A stretch of DNA of 64,000 bases from Schaedlerella arabinosiphila. Lineage in GTDB: Bacteria > Bacillota > Clostridia > Lachnospirales > Lachnospiraceae. The stretch spans positions 1,488,001-1,552,000 of the forward strand of contig NZ_RHJS01000002.1 of NCBI RefSeq assembly GCF_003885045.1, written 5' to 3'. Shown here piece by piece: positions 27,155 to 36,450 of the stretch. Made by a program: the position numbers and the translations under genes. Numbering within the stretch: position 1 is the first letter of the stretch; each line of letters opens with the position of its first letter. The notes beneath the pieces were generated by a model. The model was not told the origin of the DNA and made no database searches. It worked only from the letters and a program-made list of their open reading frames with translations.

Positions 27155-27418
27155 ATGGGTGAATATAGTGAGGAATGTCTGTTGACTTTTTTGGAGAAGC
27201 AGTCTCAATTATTTGACGAACCGGTTGCAGGCACGATGGAAGAGGCAGAGGCGTTTTTGGAGGACTGCATGGCAGTCGTGGTAGATACGCTGGATGATGT
27301 AAAAGAATATCTCGAGGAGAACGGGATTGATGTGAGCAGCATGGGGAAAGACGAGATCGAAGAGGCATCCGAGGTGTTCTCACTGCCGAACGGGCAGTAT
27401 CTGATCGTAGAAGGCTAA
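27155..27418 (+). CDS. Small acidic protein of unknown function
   Basis: 87 residues, strongly acidic, predicted mostly helical (ECLLTFLEKQSQLFD, EAEAFLEDCMAVVVDTLDDV), ending NGQYLIVEG. GGGAGG at 27140-27145 precedes ATG 27155 by 9 nt. A longer open frame reaching back into the HAD gene is a read-through artefact. Not recognised; likely co-transcribed with the phosphatase gene and ended by the terminator at 27471. Confidence 0.75.
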   Translation: MGEYSEECLLTFLEKQSQLFDEPVAGTMEEAEAFLEDCMAVVVDTLDDVKEYLEENGIDVSSMGKDEIEEASEVFSLPNGQYLIVEG

Positions 27419-27470
27419 GTGAACGTGGTATGGCGGTATTGGTTTGAAGCCATATGGCAAAGGCAGCAGA

Positions 27471-27503
27471 AAAAAGTCGCAGCCTAATCGACTGCGGCTT
27501 TTT
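27471..27503. terminator. Bidirectional terminator between convergent genes
   Basis: AAAAAGTCGCAG (27471-27482) pairs with CTGCGGCTTTTT (27492-27503), 12 bp with one G-U and a 9-nt loop, with A/T flanks on both sides. It serves the small acidic protein gene on + and contains the last codons of the - strand gene. Confidence 0.85.
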
Positions 27504-27924
27504 CTACGGTTTCGGCAATGGCATCCAGTATGACCTGGGATGTATAGGGAGACTGCCCGGAGAGCGTAATGTTTTCCAGTGACTGTGTATCATAGATCTG
27601 CTCGGCGATGTCTTCGATGGCCGGCTGGATCAGCGGAAACATCGTAGTGACGCTTTCATCCAGATTGGAGAACCGGATGGAGTTGATGCGGGATTCATCT
27701 ACAGATACTTCTACCTCCAGATCGGCATTGTTCAGTGTGAGTGTAGAGGTATAGATTCCGGGGGTATAGTGCTTCTCCGCAGAGGCGCCTGCAGGCTGCT
27801 TTTTTCCGTCGGGACGGAACATAAAGACAAGCAGGATGATGAGCAGGATGCCAAGTGCGGCGAATATGGCAGTGTAAATGATTTCTTTCATATGCAGAAC
27901 TATGATTTTGGTTTTGGAACTCAT
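27484..27924 (-). CDS. Membrane-anchored FMN-binding-domain-like protein (degenerate motif)
   Basis: About 146 residues. One N-terminal membrane helix (EIIYTAIFAALGILLIILLVF-like run near residues 13-35) and an outside domain whose pattern, YTPGIYTSTLTL ... VEVSVDESRINSIRF ... LSGQSPYTSQVILDAIAE, follows the FMN_bind fold. The flavinylation motif SGATxTS is replaced by SGQSPYTS, so covalent flavin is doubtful. ATG at 27924 follows GGAGGTT (complement of 27931-27937); a much longer open frame upstream runs through the 47-bp repeats and is not coding. Function unknown. Confidence 0.75.
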   Translation of the reverse strand: MSSKTKIIVLHMKEIIYTAIFAALGILLIILLVFMFRPDGKKQPAGASAEKHYTPGIYTSTLTLNNADLEVEVSVDESRINSIRFSNLDESVTTMFPLIQPAIEDIAEQIYDTQSLENITLSGQSPYTSQVILDAIAETVEKAAVD

Positions 27925-27978
27925 GAAAGTAACCTCCCAAAGTGCATTTTTTATAGTGTATGACAAAGAGAAGAGAAA

Positions 27979-28139
27979 TATACCTTGTGAAACGGCCGAA
28001 TGGCCATAATGGGATGCCCCCTGGGTATACCTTGTGAAACGGCCGAATGGCCATAATGGGATGCCCCCTGGGTATACCTTGTGAAACGGCCGAATGGCCA
28101 TGATGGGGTGCCCCCTGGGCATACCTTGTGAAACGGCCG
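27979..28139. repeat. 47-bp tandem repeat, 3.4 copies
   Basis: Copies start at 27979, 28026, 28073 and 28120 (partial, 20 bp). Copies 1 and 2 are identical; copy 3 has two A-to-G changes; copy 4 begins C instead of T. Each unit holds GGCCGAATGGCC, a short dyad, and a C-run then G-run (CCCCCTGGG). The array fills the divergent region between the FMN_bind-like gene and pth. There are no unique spacers, so it is not CRISPR. Confidence 0.95.
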
Positions 28140-28200
28140 GAAACGGGAGAAAAAGAGGCCGGGCGCCTGTACGGACAGAAAAATGGAGGTGCAAGTCTAG

Positions 28201-28779
28201 ATGTTTGTGATTGTGGGACTGGGCAATCCCTCGAGGGAGTATAAAGGGACAAGACATAACGCGGGGTTTGAGGTTATAGATCGGATTTCCGAAAAATATA
28301 ATATTTCTGTAAATATAAAGAAGCACAGGGCATTGATGGGAAAAGGCATGATCCATGGAAAGAAGGTGATTCTGGCGAAACCGCAGACCTTCATGAACCT
28401 GAGCGGGGAGAGTGTCCGCAGCCTGGTCAATTTTTACCAGGTGGACGTGGCCACGGAACTGCTGGTGATCTATGATGATGTCAGTCTCGGTACGGGGCAG
28501 CTTCGGATTCGCGCAAAGGGGAGCGCCGGAGGCCATAACGGGATCAAGAACATCATCTCACAGATCGGGGGACAGTTCTTCCCGCGCATCAAGGTGGGGG
28601 TCGGAGAGAAGCCGCCGAAGATGGATCTGGCGGATTATGTGCTGGGGCATTTTTCCAAGGCAGAGCAGCAATTGATGGAAGAAGGATATGAGATGGCGGT
28701 CTGTGCGGCAGAGACGATTATGGAGGGAAGGATTGAAACCGCAATGAATGAGTATAATCGAAAAAAGAAAGAAGAGTAG
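28201..28779 (+). CDS. pth: Peptidyl-tRNA hydrolase
   Basis: 192 residues. VGLGNPSREYKGTRHNAGFEVID includes the catalytic His (TRHNAGF), with LAKPQTFMNLSGESV, YDDVSLGTGQLRIRAKGSAGGHNGI further on. It releases peptides from prematurely dropped tRNA in the cytoplasm. ATG 28201 with GGAGGTG 10 nt before. It lies 5 bp before mfd, the standard pth-mfd pair of Firmicutes. Confidence 0.97.
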   Translation: MFVIVGLGNPSREYKGTRHNAGFEVIDRISEKYNISVNIKKHRALMGKGMIHGKKVILAKPQTFMNLSGESVRSLVNFYQVDVATELLVIYDDVSLGTGQLRIRAKGSAGGHNGIKNIISQIGGQFFPRIKVGVGEKPPKMDLADYVLGHFSKAEQQLMEEGYEMAVCAAETIMEGRIETAMNEYNRKKKEE

Positions 28780-28784
28780 GGATC

Positions 28785-31700
28785 GTGAGAGCTTTATTGG
28801 CGCCGCTGCATGAGCTTGCGGATTATGAAGAGATTATACAGGAACGAAAAAAAGGGGAAGGGCTCCTGCAGATCGCAGGGTGCGTGAATTCTCAAAAGAC
28901 ACATCTGATGTATGAATTGGGCGATGGGTATGGATACAGACTCATCGTTTTTTCCAGTGAGGAAAAAGCAAAAAAGGCGTGGGAGGAGTACCGTTTTCTG
29001 GATGAAAGCGTGCTCTATTATCCGGCCAGGGACCTTCTGTTCTACCATGCGGACATCAAAGGGAAGTATCTGTTAAGCCAAAGGATGGAGGTGGCCCGCG
29101 CGCTGCTGGAATACGGCGCGGGAAAGAAGGAGACAGAAGGAGAAAATGGCCTGGCCATCATTACGACTATGGATGCGTTTCTGGACGGGCTTCCTTCCCG
29201 GGAGGAGCTTCTGAACCGGAAGATTCATCTGGAGGCGGGGGAGAGCGTGGATTTTTCCAGGCTTCAGGCAGACCTTTCAGGCATGGGATATGACCGGGAG
29301 ACGGAGATCGACAGCCCGGGGCAGTTTGCCGTGCGGGGCGGAATCCTGGATATCTATCCGCTGACGGAGGAGTCCCCGGTGCGGCTGGAGCTGTGGGGGG
29401 ATGTGATCGATTCGATCCGGGCCTTTGACGTGGAAAGCCAGCGTTCCATTGAGAACCTGGAATCCATTGATCTCTACCCGGCGGCGGAGCTTTCCGACGA
29501 TTCCTGGAGCCTGGTTTCCTTCCTGGATTATTTTCCCAAAGAGGAGATGATCCTTTTGCTGGATGAGCCTGTCCGGCTTCTGGAACGGGCCAAAGAGGCG
29601 GAGGAGGAATACCGGGAGAGCCGGGAGAACCGGGAAAAGGCCGGGATGGGACCGGAGGAGGAGAAGCTGAAGATCTTTTCCTCCCAGGAGGTTGTGGAAC
29701 GGATGAACCGCTTTTCAGGGATCGGCTTTACAACGCTGGAATCCAAGTGCGGCGGTTTTAGCCTGCGCAAGACTTACCGCATCGAGACAAAGGGAGTGAA
29801 CCCCTACAACAACAGCTTTGAGATGCTTACCCGGGATTTGAAGCGGCTGAAACGCAGCGGCTACCGGGTGGTGCTTCTGTCCGGGTCGCGCACCAGGGCC
29901 AGGCGTCTGGCGGAGGATCTCAGGGATTATGACCTGAGCAGCTTCTACAGTGAGAACCTGGAGCGGGAGGTGAAGCCCGGAGAGATCCTGGCGGCCTACG
30001 GTCATGTGGAGGAGGGGTATGAGTATCCCCTTCTGAAGTTCACGGTCATCTCGGAGACGGATATTTTCGGACGGCAGAAGAAGAAAAAGCGGCGGAAGAC
30101 CTATGAGGGGCAGAAGATCCAGGACTTTACCGAGTTGAAGCCCGGGGACTATGTGGTGCACGAGAACCACGGGCTGGGCATTTACCACGGGATCGAAAAG
30201 ATCCAGGTGGAAAAGGTGACCAAGGATTATATGAAGATCGCCTACGCGGAGGGCGGCGTCCTCTATATCCCGGCAACCCAGCTCAACCTGATCCAGAAGT
30301 ACGCCGGGGCAGACAGCGCCAAGCCCAAGCTGAACAAGCTGGGCACCGGGCAGTGGATGAAGACCAAGAAGCAGGTCCGCCGGGCGGTTCAGATCATCGC
30401 CAAGGACCTGGTCCGGCTCTATGCGGCGAGGCAGGAGGCGGACGGCTATGTATACGGGCCGGATACGGTATGGCAGAGGGAATTTGAGGAGATGTTTCCC
30501 TTCGAGGAGACGGAGGACCAGGTTCAGGCCATTGAGGATACCAAGCGGGACATGGAAAGCCGTAAGATCATGGACCGCTTAGTCTGCGGGGACGTGGGCT
30601 ACGGCAAGACGGAGATTGCCATCCGGGCGGCCTTTAAGGCGGTTCAGGAGAGCCGCCAGGTGGTTTATCTGGTTCCCACCACGATTCTGGCCCAGCAGCA
30701 TTACAATACCTTTGTCCAGAGGATGAAGGACTTTCCGGTGCGGATCGACCTGCTGTGCAGGTTTCGGACTCCGGCAGAGCAGAAGAAAACCGTGGAGGAT
30801 ATGAAAAAGGGACTGGTGGACATTGCCATCGGCACCCACCGGCTTTTGTCCAGGGACGTGGGCTTTAAAGATCTGGGGCTTCTGGTCATAGACGAGGAGC
30901 AGCGGTTCGGCGTGACCCACAAGGAGAAGATCAAGCAGCTAAGGGAGAGCGTGGACGTGCTTACGCTGACGGCCACGCCGATTCCCAGGACACTGCATAT
31001 GAGCCTGATCGGAATCCGGGATATGAGTGTCTTGGAGGAAGCGCCCATGGACCGGATGCCGATCCAGACGTATGTGATGGAATACAACGACGAGATGGTT
31101 CGGGAGGCCATGGAGCGGGAGCTGTCCAGGGGCGGACAGGTCTACTATGTGCACAACCGGGTCAATGACATCGCGGACGTGGCGGCCCATGTGCAGAAGC
31201 TGGTGCCGGACGCGGCGGTGACCTTTGCCCACGGGCAGATGAATGAGCGGCAGCTGGAAAATATCATGTATGATTTCATCAACGGGGACATTGACGTGCT
31301 GGTGTCCACCACCATCATTGAGACCGGGCTGGACATTCCAAACGCCAATACCATGATCATCCGCGACGCGGACCGGTTCGGGCTGTCACAGCTCTACCAG
31401 CTCCGGGGGCGGGTGGGGCGTTCCAACCGGATGGCATATGCGTTTTTGCTGTACCGGAAGGATAAGCTTCTGCAGGAGGTGGCGGAAAAGCGTCTGGCCG
31501 CCATCCGGGAGTTCACGGATCTGGGCTCGGGCTTCAAGATCGCCATGCGGGACCTGGAGATCCGCGGCGCGGGAAACCTGCTCGGGGCGGAGCAGCACGG
31601 GCATATGGAGTCGGTGGGATACGACCTGTACTGCAAGATGCTCAACGAGGCGGTGAAGCAGGAGAAGGGAGAGCTGGAGATGGAGATCTTCGGAACGTCG

Positions 31701-32153
31701 GTGGATCTGAATGTGGACGCCTACATCCCCGATTCCTACATTTCCAACGAGTACCAGAAGCTGGATATCTACAAGCGGATCGCGGCCGTGGAAAACGAAG
31801 AAGAGATGGAAAACATGGTGGATGAGCTGATCGACCGGTTTGGAGATATCCCGAAAAAGGTGATGCAGCTTCTTCAGATCGCGCTTTTGAAATCGCTGGC
31901 CCACTCGGCCTACGTGACCAGCGTGGAGGAAAAGGGCGGCGAACTAAAGCTGATCATGTACGAGAGGGCCAAGGTACAGCCTCAGAAGATTCCGGAGCTG
32001 ATCGCGGCATGGCGCGGCAATCTGGTGTTCAGGGCAGATAATCCGCCCTGTTTTATCTATCGGAAGCGGAATAAGTCGGGCAAAGAAAAGGATGAGGACA
32101 TCCTGGAACTTGTGAAAAACCTGTTAAATGCAATAAAAGGCTTGTTAGAATAG
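28785..32153 (+). CDS. mfd: Transcription-repair coupling factor Mfd
   Basis: 1122 residues, the normal length; GTG start with AGTAGGG upstream. UvrB-homology N-terminus (FAVRGGILDIYPL), RNA polymerase-interaction domain (GDYVVHENHGLGIYHGIEK), then the translocase with Walker A GDVGYGKTEIAIRAAF, DEEQ in VIDEEQRFGVTHKE, TATPIPRTLHMSL and the Mfd-type end. It removes stalled RNA polymerase and recruits UvrA. Its last codons contain the promoter of the next gene. Confidence 0.97.
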   Translation: MRALLAPLHELADYEEIIQERKKGEGLLQIAGCVNSQKTHLMYELGDGYGYRLIVFSSEEKAKKAWEEYRFLDESVLYYPARDLLFYHADIKGKYLLSQRMEVARALLEYGAGKKETEGENGLAIITTMDAFLDGLPSREELLNRKIHLEAGESVDFSRLQADLSGMGYDRETEIDSPGQFAVRGGILDIYPLTEESPVRLELWGDVIDSIRAFDVESQRSIENLESIDLYPAAELSDDSWSLVSFLDYFPKEEMILLLDEPVRLLERAKEAEEEYRESRENREKAGMGPEEEKLKIFSSQEVVERMNRFSGIGFTTLESKCGGFSLRKTYRIETKGVNPYNNSFEMLTRDLKRLKRSGYRVVLLSGSRTRARRLAEDLRDYDLSSFYSENLEREVKPGEILAAYGHVEEGYEYPLLKFTVISETDIFGRQKKKKRRKTYEGQKIQDFTELKPGDYVVHENHGLGIYHGIEKIQVEKVTKDYMKIAYAEGGVLYIPATQLNLIQKYAGADSAKPKLNKLGTGQWMKTKKQVRRAVQIIAKDLVRLYAARQEADGYVYGPDTVWQREFEEMFPFEETEDQVQAIEDTKRDMESRKIMDRLVCGDVGYGKTEIAIRAAFKAVQESRQVVYLVPTTILAQQHYNTFVQRMKDFPVRIDLLCRFRTPAEQKKTVEDMKKGLVDIAIGTHRLLSRDVGFKDLGLLVIDEEQRFGVTHKEKIKQLRESVDVLTLTATPIPRTLHMSLIGIRDMSVLEEAPMDRMPIQTYVMEYNDEMVREAMERELSRGGQVYYVHNRVNDIADVAAHVQKLVPDAAVTFAHGQMNERQLENIMYDFINGDIDVLVSTTIIETGLDIPNANTMIIRDADRFGLSQLYQLRGRVGRSNRMAYAFLLYRKDKLLQEVAEKRLAAIREFTDLGSGFKIAMRDLEIRGAGNLLGAEQHGHMESVGYDLYCKMLNEAVKQEKGELEMEIFGTSVDLNVDAYIPDSYISNEYQKLDIYKRIAAVENEEEMENMVDELIDRFGDIPKKVMQLLQIALLKSLAHSAYVTSVEEKGGELKLIMYERAKVQPQKIPELIAAWRGNLVFRADNPPCFIYRKRNKSGKEKDEDILELVKNLLNAIKGLLE

Positions 32154-32170
32154 GAAAAACGGATTATAAT
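32142..32170 (+). promoter_or_regulatory. Promoter of the SurA/PrsA-like lipoprotein gene
   Basis: TTGTTA (32142-32147), 17 bp, TATAAT (32165-32170), with the -35 inside the mfd 3' end. The leader is about 55 nt. Confidence 0.65.
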
Positions 32171-32233
32171 CATACTGTATGCGGACAGGTTCCGCACAGG
32201 TATTTCATTTATAAGATACTTTAGGAGGATAAC

Positions 32234-33394
32234 ATGAAGGTGTTGAAAAGAAGATGTGTAGCTGCGGCAGCGGCAGGAACGCTTGCAGCAGGTTTGCTGA
32301 TGGGGTGCAGCACCCCGGAGGTGAATCATGACGAGGTGGTGGCAGTCATCGGGGATGCCGAGGTTTCCTACGGGGTTGCGAATTTTTACTCAAGGATGAT
32401 GCAGTCCCGTTATGAGAATTACTATACCACCCTGACTGGGGAGACTCCGGCGGAGTTCTGGATGCAGCAGTGGGGAGAGGAATCCTATGAGAACTACGTC
32501 AAGAGCGGGCTCATGGAGGATCTGGAGAATTTCTACATTCTGAGCCAGCACGCGGACGAATACGGCGTGACGGTGACGGAAGAGGAAGAGAAGGCGATCG
32601 CGAAGGCAGCAGCTGATTTTGAAGAAGGCAATGCGCTGGAAGCAAAAGAAGTGGTGTCCGGTTATAAAAAATATATCGAGGAATATCTGAGGCTCGCCAC
32701 AATCGAGGAGAAGATGGACGTCTCCATGAGAGAAGGCGTGGACGAGGAGGTTTCCGACGAAGAAGCGGCCAAGAAGATCATGAAGTATGTGTATTTTGAA
32801 TACGCGAAGGAAGGGGAAGACGGCCAGAGCGAGACCATGTCGGATGATGAGAAGAAAGATCTCAAGAAAAAGGCGGAGAAGTTTGCCAAGGAGCTGCAGG
32901 ACAGCGAGGAGAAGGACATCGACGCAGCCGCGGAAAAAGAGGGCCTGGAAGTAGAGACCGCATCTTTTAATTCCGAGATGACCGCTCCTTATGTGGATGT
33001 TGTGAAGGCTGCGGATAAGCTGAAGGAGAATGAGGTGACGGATGCCATCGATTCCGATGGCGGTCTGTATGTAGCAAAGGTCACCAGCCTTTTTGACCGG
33101 GAAGCAACGGATCAGGAAAAAGAGCGGATCGTGAAGGAGCGGAAGGACGAACAGTACGACTCTCTTCTGAAAAAGTGGAGGGAGGATACGGAGATGTCCG
33201 TCAACGCCGAGGTATGGCAGAAGATCGGATTCGCATACCAGGGAATCGCCATCCCCAAGGCTGAGGACGAGGATGCGAAGGACGACAAGAAAGCTTCCTC
33301 CGACGAGAAAAAGGACGATGCGGATGACGCGGACGATGAAGATCAGGAAAAAGACGTTTCGGACTCCGAGGAAGACACTTCGGACGAAGAATAG
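32234..33394 (+). CDS. SurA/PrsA-like lipoprotein (foldase-like) with acidic tail
   Basis: 386 residues. A lipoprotein signal ends at LLMGCSTPE (Cys about 25). Residues 30-150 resemble the SurA/trigger-factor N-terminal helical domain (VVAVIGDAEVSYGVANFYS). A degenerate parvulin-like part follows, but no clear active-site set of a parvulin isomerase is visible. The last 45 residues are almost only Asp, Glu, Lys and Ser. Likely an extracytoplasmic chaperone. GGAGG precedes ATG 32234. Confidence 0.75.
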   Translation: MKVLKRRCVAAAAAGTLAAGLLMGCSTPEVNHDEVVAVIGDAEVSYGVANFYSRMMQSRYENYYTTLTGETPAEFWMQQWGEESYENYVKSGLMEDLENFYILSQHADEYGVTVTEEEEKAIAKAAADFEEGNALEAKEVVSGYKKYIEEYLRLATIEEKMDVSMREGVDEEVSDEEAAKKIMKYVYFEYAKEGEDGQSETMSDDEKKDLKKKAEKFAKELQDSEEKDIDAAAEKEGLEVETASFNSEMTAPYVDVVKAADKLKENEVTDAIDSDGGLYVAKVTSLFDREATDQEKERIVKERKDEQYDSLLKKWREDTEMSVNAEVWQKIGFAYQGIAIPKAEDEDAKDDKKASSDEKKDDADDADDEDQEKDVSDSEEDTSDEE

Positions 33395-33450
33395 CAGGGA
33401 TGGGGCCGGGCTTAGGTGAGAGGGCCGCTTCCCAGCAGAATGAAATTGAG

Positions 33451-33491
33451 AAGACAGGGCAGCGGCAAACGTGCACTTCCCTGTCTTTTTT
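33451..33491 (+). terminator. Intrinsic terminator between convergent genes
   Basis: AAGACAGGG (33451-33459) pairs with CCCTGTCTT (33479-33487), followed by T to 33491. It ends the lipoprotein gene; the facing gene stops at 33502. Confidence 0.8.
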
Positions 33492-33501
33492 GGTTCCGTC
33501 T

Positions 33502-33987
33502 TTAAATATATTCCAGCTTTTCGAAATACTGCATCAGTATATTGGCACAGTTCCCAACCCCTAATTCCGTAGTGTCCAGGATCATATGGTAATCGTTGAC
33601 ATCTCCCCACGCCCTGCCGGTATGTTCATGATAGTAGGCGGCACGCTGCTCATCTGTGCGCTCCAGCTTTTCCTTTGCCTCTTCGTAAGAGAGAGATTCC
33701 AGTTTCATGATACGCCGGATACGGTCTTCCTTGTCTGCGCAGACATAGATATTCAGGACGTTCATCCGGTCCTTCAGGATGTGCGAAGCACAGCGTCCCA
33801 GTATAATACAGGGGCTCTCCGCCAGCTTGCGGATGGCCTCGGCCTCGGATTCGTACTCATGCTCATCCAGCTTATGCTCAATGGATGCCTTATCATATAC
33901 AGGGATACCAAGCCTTACCGAAAGATCATTGGCAATAATGCTTGCGCCTGTACCAAACCTGCGGCTCATCGTAATCACTAACTTCAT
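33502..33987 (-). CDS. Cytidylate kinase-like family protein
   Basis: About 161 residues, shorter than the usual 200. The N-terminus TMSRRFGTGASIIANDLS is the P-loop region of the cytidylate-kinase-like family, here without the usual GKT/S ending; GIPVYDKASI and IILGRCASHILKD follow the family pattern. True nucleotide kinase activity is doubtful. ATG at 33987 is favoured by GGAGGAA (complement of 33994-34000); a 15-residue upstream extension lacks a site. Faces the SurA-like gene. Confidence 0.85.
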   Translation of the reverse strand: MKLVITMSRRFGTGASIIANDLSVRLGIPVYDKASIEHKLDEHEYESEAEAIRKLAESPCIILGRCASHILKDRMNVLNIYVCADKEDRIRRIMKLESLSYEEAKEKLERTDEQRAAYYHEHTGRAWGDVNDYHMILDTTELGVGNCANILMQYFEKLEYI

Positions 33988-34236
33988 TCTACCTTCCTCC
34001 TTTGTACAAAAGAGTGCTTTTTTACAGAGCACTCACAACCCGCCTTTCTAATTATAACACTAAAAGCCATATGGGGGAAGTGGTTTTCGATGGAAGTTTT
34101 TCGTCCTTCGGAGGATGGTTTTGTAGAAGATTTGCAACATTTTTGAGAAGAAATCACAGGAAAATGGGTTTCTTTGTATGGTATGCTGTAGACAGTTCTT
34201 ACAGATCAAAGTTTTCAGAAAGGATGGATTTTTACA
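33988..34236. other. Divergent intergenic region
   Basis: 249 bp between the cytidylate-kinase-like gene (-) and kduI (+). A - strand TATAAT (complement of 34051-34056) could serve the kinase-like gene. No clear + promoter or operator was found for kduI. Confidence 0.4.
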
Positions 34237-35100
34237 ATGGAATTGAGAACCGCATCGTCCCCGAAGGACGTAAAGCATTACACGACCCAGAGACTGAGAG
34301 AGGAATTTCTGATCCCCCGGCTTTTTTTCGCGGATGAGATCAAGCTGGTGTACAGCCACATTGACCGGATCATTACAGGAGGCGTGATGCCGGTGAAAAA
34401 AGCGGTGGCGCTGACAGCGGGAGAGGAGCTGCGGGCCGCGCATTTTCTGGAGCGGCGCGAGATGGGCATAATCAACATCGGCGGTACCGGAAAGATCCTG
34501 GCAGACGGCAGGGAATACACGGTAGGGCACAAAGAGGGCATGTACTTAGGCATGGGCATTCAGGATATCACATTTTCCAGCACAGATTGCGAAAACCCGG
34601 CCAAGTTCTATCTGAACAGCGCTCCGGCGCACACCTCATATCCCACGGTCCTGATTCGGCCCCAGGGAGAACCGGAAGAGGGCGTGGTGATCGTGAAGGA
34701 AGAAAACAAGGTGGAGCTGGGCTCCCTGGAAGATTCCAACCACCGCACGATCTGCAAATATATCCTTCCCGGACAGGTGGAGAGCTGCCAGCTGGTCATG
34801 GGAATGACCAGCCTGGAACCGGGCAGCGTCTGGAATACCATGCCCTGCCATACCCACGACCGGAGGATGGAAGTGTACCTGTATTTTGAGATGCCCGAAG
34901 ATGCCTTTGTGATGCATTATATGGGAGAGCCCGAGGAGACCAGGCACATCGTCGTCCGCAATGAGCAGGCGGTGATCTCCCCAAGCTGGTCGATCCACTC
35001 CGGAAGCGGTTCCAGAAACTATACCTTTATCTGGGGCATGGTGGGAGAGAACCAGGACTTTGACGATATGGACGCTGTGGCAAACCAGGAGCTGATGTAG
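34237..35100 (+). CDS. kduI: 5-dehydro-4-deoxy-D-glucuronate isomerase (KduI)
   Basis: 287 residues. Cupin metal site visible as MPCHTHDRRMEVYLYF, with REMGIINIGGTGKI and YLGMGIQDI as further KduI marks. It isomerises DKI (from unsaturated uronates) to 3-deoxy-D-glycero-2,5-hexodiulosonate in the cytoplasm. First gene of the uronate locus, 41 bp before a TIM-barrel isomerase. AAAGGA (34219-34224) is 12 nt from the start. Confidence 0.96.
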   Translation: MELRTASSPKDVKHYTTQRLREEFLIPRLFFADEIKLVYSHIDRIITGGVMPVKKAVALTAGEELRAAHFLERREMGIINIGGTGKILADGREYTVGHKEGMYLGMGIQDITFSSTDCENPAKFYLNSAPAHTSYPTVLIRPQGEPEEGVVIVKEENKVELGSLEDSNHRTICKYILPGQVESCQLVMGMTSLEPGSVWNTMPCHTHDRRMEVYLYFEMPEDAFVMHYMGEPEETRHIVVRNEQAVISPSWSIHSGSGSRNYTFIWGMVGENQDFDDMDAVANQELM

Positions 35101-35141
35101 GAAAAGCCGGTGCCGGAGTGCGGAGCTGAGAGGTGAGAAGG

Positions 35142-35954
35142 ATGAAAATTGGTGTACGCGCCCATGATTATGGGCGGATGGAGATTGAGAAGCTGGCGGA
35201 GGTCTTGCGCGCCCAGGGCTATGACGGGGCGCAGCTTGCCCTGCCCAAGGCATTCGAGGGAATCCGCAGATACGAGGATATCACGCCGGGGCATCTGGAA
35301 CGGATTCGGCGCGCCTTTGAGGAAAACAGGCTGGAGATCCCGGTATTTGGATGCTATATGGATCTGGGAAACCCGGACCCGGTGGTCCGCGACCATGGGG
35401 TAAAGACTCTGAAAAAATGCCTGGCCTACGGCAAAGAGGTGGGCGCAGGGGTGGTGGGGACGGAGACCGCGTACCCCCATCTGAACCAGCGGGAAAAAGC
35501 CCAGTGGTATCCCTATATGGCGGACAGCATCCGGCGCGCCGTGGAGGAAGCCGTGCGGCTGGATGTGAAGCTGGCCATAGAGCCGGTGTACTGGCATCCG
35601 CTGGACAGCCTGGAGGCCCTGCTGGACGTGATGGACAAGGTGGGCGAGCCGGAGCACCTTCGGATGATTTTTGATCCGTCGAACCTGCTGGAGTTCCCGG
35701 ATACGACGGATCAGAAGGCGTATTGGGGAGAATGGCTGAAATATGCGGGAAAATACATCGAAGCCGTGCACGTCAAGGATTTTTATTTTGATGAAAACGG
35801 CGGATATTGCCCTGTATTGCTGGGGGAAGGGGTCATCCAATACCAGGAGATCTCCCGGTGGCTCCACGAAAACCGGCCTGATCTCTTCCTTCTGCGGGAA
35901 GAGATGAACCCGGAAACAGCGGCGCAAGATCTGGAATTTATGAGAAAATTATAA
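35142..35954 (+). CDS. Sugar phosphate isomerase/epimerase, AP-endonuclease-2-like TIM barrel
   Basis: About 270 residues. The xylose-isomerase-like barrel shows AIEPVYWHPLDSLEALLDVM, MIFDPSNLLEF and AVHVKDFYFDENG, with the expected metal ligands Glu, His, Asp, His and Glu near REEMNPE. Reaction unknown; context suggests an uronate or deoxy-sugar epimerase. ATG 35142 is used although a GTG nine bases upstream is in frame; GAGAAGG lies between them, very near the ATG. Confidence 0.82.
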   Translation: MKIGVRAHDYGRMEIEKLAEVLRAQGYDGAQLALPKAFEGIRRYEDITPGHLERIRRAFEENRLEIPVFGCYMDLGNPDPVVRDHGVKTLKKCLAYGKEVGAGVVGTETAYPHLNQREKAQWYPYMADSIRRAVEEAVRLDVKLAIEPVYWHPLDSLEALLDVMDKVGEPEHLRMIFDPSNLLEFPDTTDQKAYWGEWLKYAGKYIEAVHVKDFYFDENGGYCPVLLGEGVIQYQEISRWLHENRPDLFLLREEMNPETAAQDLEFMRKL

Positions 35955-36450
35955 AAGCAAGCATACCCGGGCTGTCTGGACATGATGCGAAAACACTGTA
36001 TATTGCGGTTGTTTATAAAGCAACGGAATATAAAATGTGCAAACGCGGCATTTCCGACAGCCCTTTTTCTGAAATGCGGCATAGCGGATCAGAAGGGAAA
36101 AAAAGATGTTTTCAAGATAGGACAGGTGATACAGGAGGAAATAAAAAAGAGAATATCTGACCAAAATGAGATAGTTTCAAAAGGGAAAATGGACAGGATA
36201 GACAGAAATTGAGAGCAATATAGTTTGAAAACAGGAAAATGATAACAATATGGTTGAAAAATCCCGGATTTTTTTATGCTAGAATAATACCATAAAGTGC
36301 ACGAGATACAAATGAATCAAAGAGGAGACACGATACGCCTGGATTCCAGGCGGCCGCAGAAATCGGAAGCCTGCAGGGGAAACCCATGCAGGAGGGCGCG
36401 TAAGCGTCCGCCGGGGTATCGGATTCTCGAAATGAAAAGGAGAGTAAAAA
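35955..36450. other. 496-bp intergenic region with extended -10 promoter for the TRAP operon
   Basis: TGCTAGAAT (36277-36285) is an extended -10; a TTGAAA at 36254 is 20 bp away, too far for a normal -35. The leader of about 160 nt holds GC-rich stretches around 36340-36420 that could fold (GCCGCAG, GCGCGTAAGCGTCCGCC). A 76-codon open frame (35982-36212) lacks a ribosome site and family features and is not called. Confidence 0.45.

Noticed and set aside
27979..28139. CRISPR array
   Set aside because: The 47-bp units are directly adjacent, with no unique spacers, and no cas genes are present.
27925..28536. Upstream extension of the FMN_bind-like gene on the - strand
   Set aside because: It reads through the 47-bp repeats and antisense to pth; a proper ribosome site exists at 27931-27937.
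32390..33610. 406-codon open frame on the - strand
   Set aside because: Antisense to the SurA-like lipoprotein; the long run arises from acidic codons read backwards.
35982..36212. 76-codon gene before the TRAP operon
   Set aside because: No ribosome site, no family pattern and stop inside AT-rich promoter sequence.
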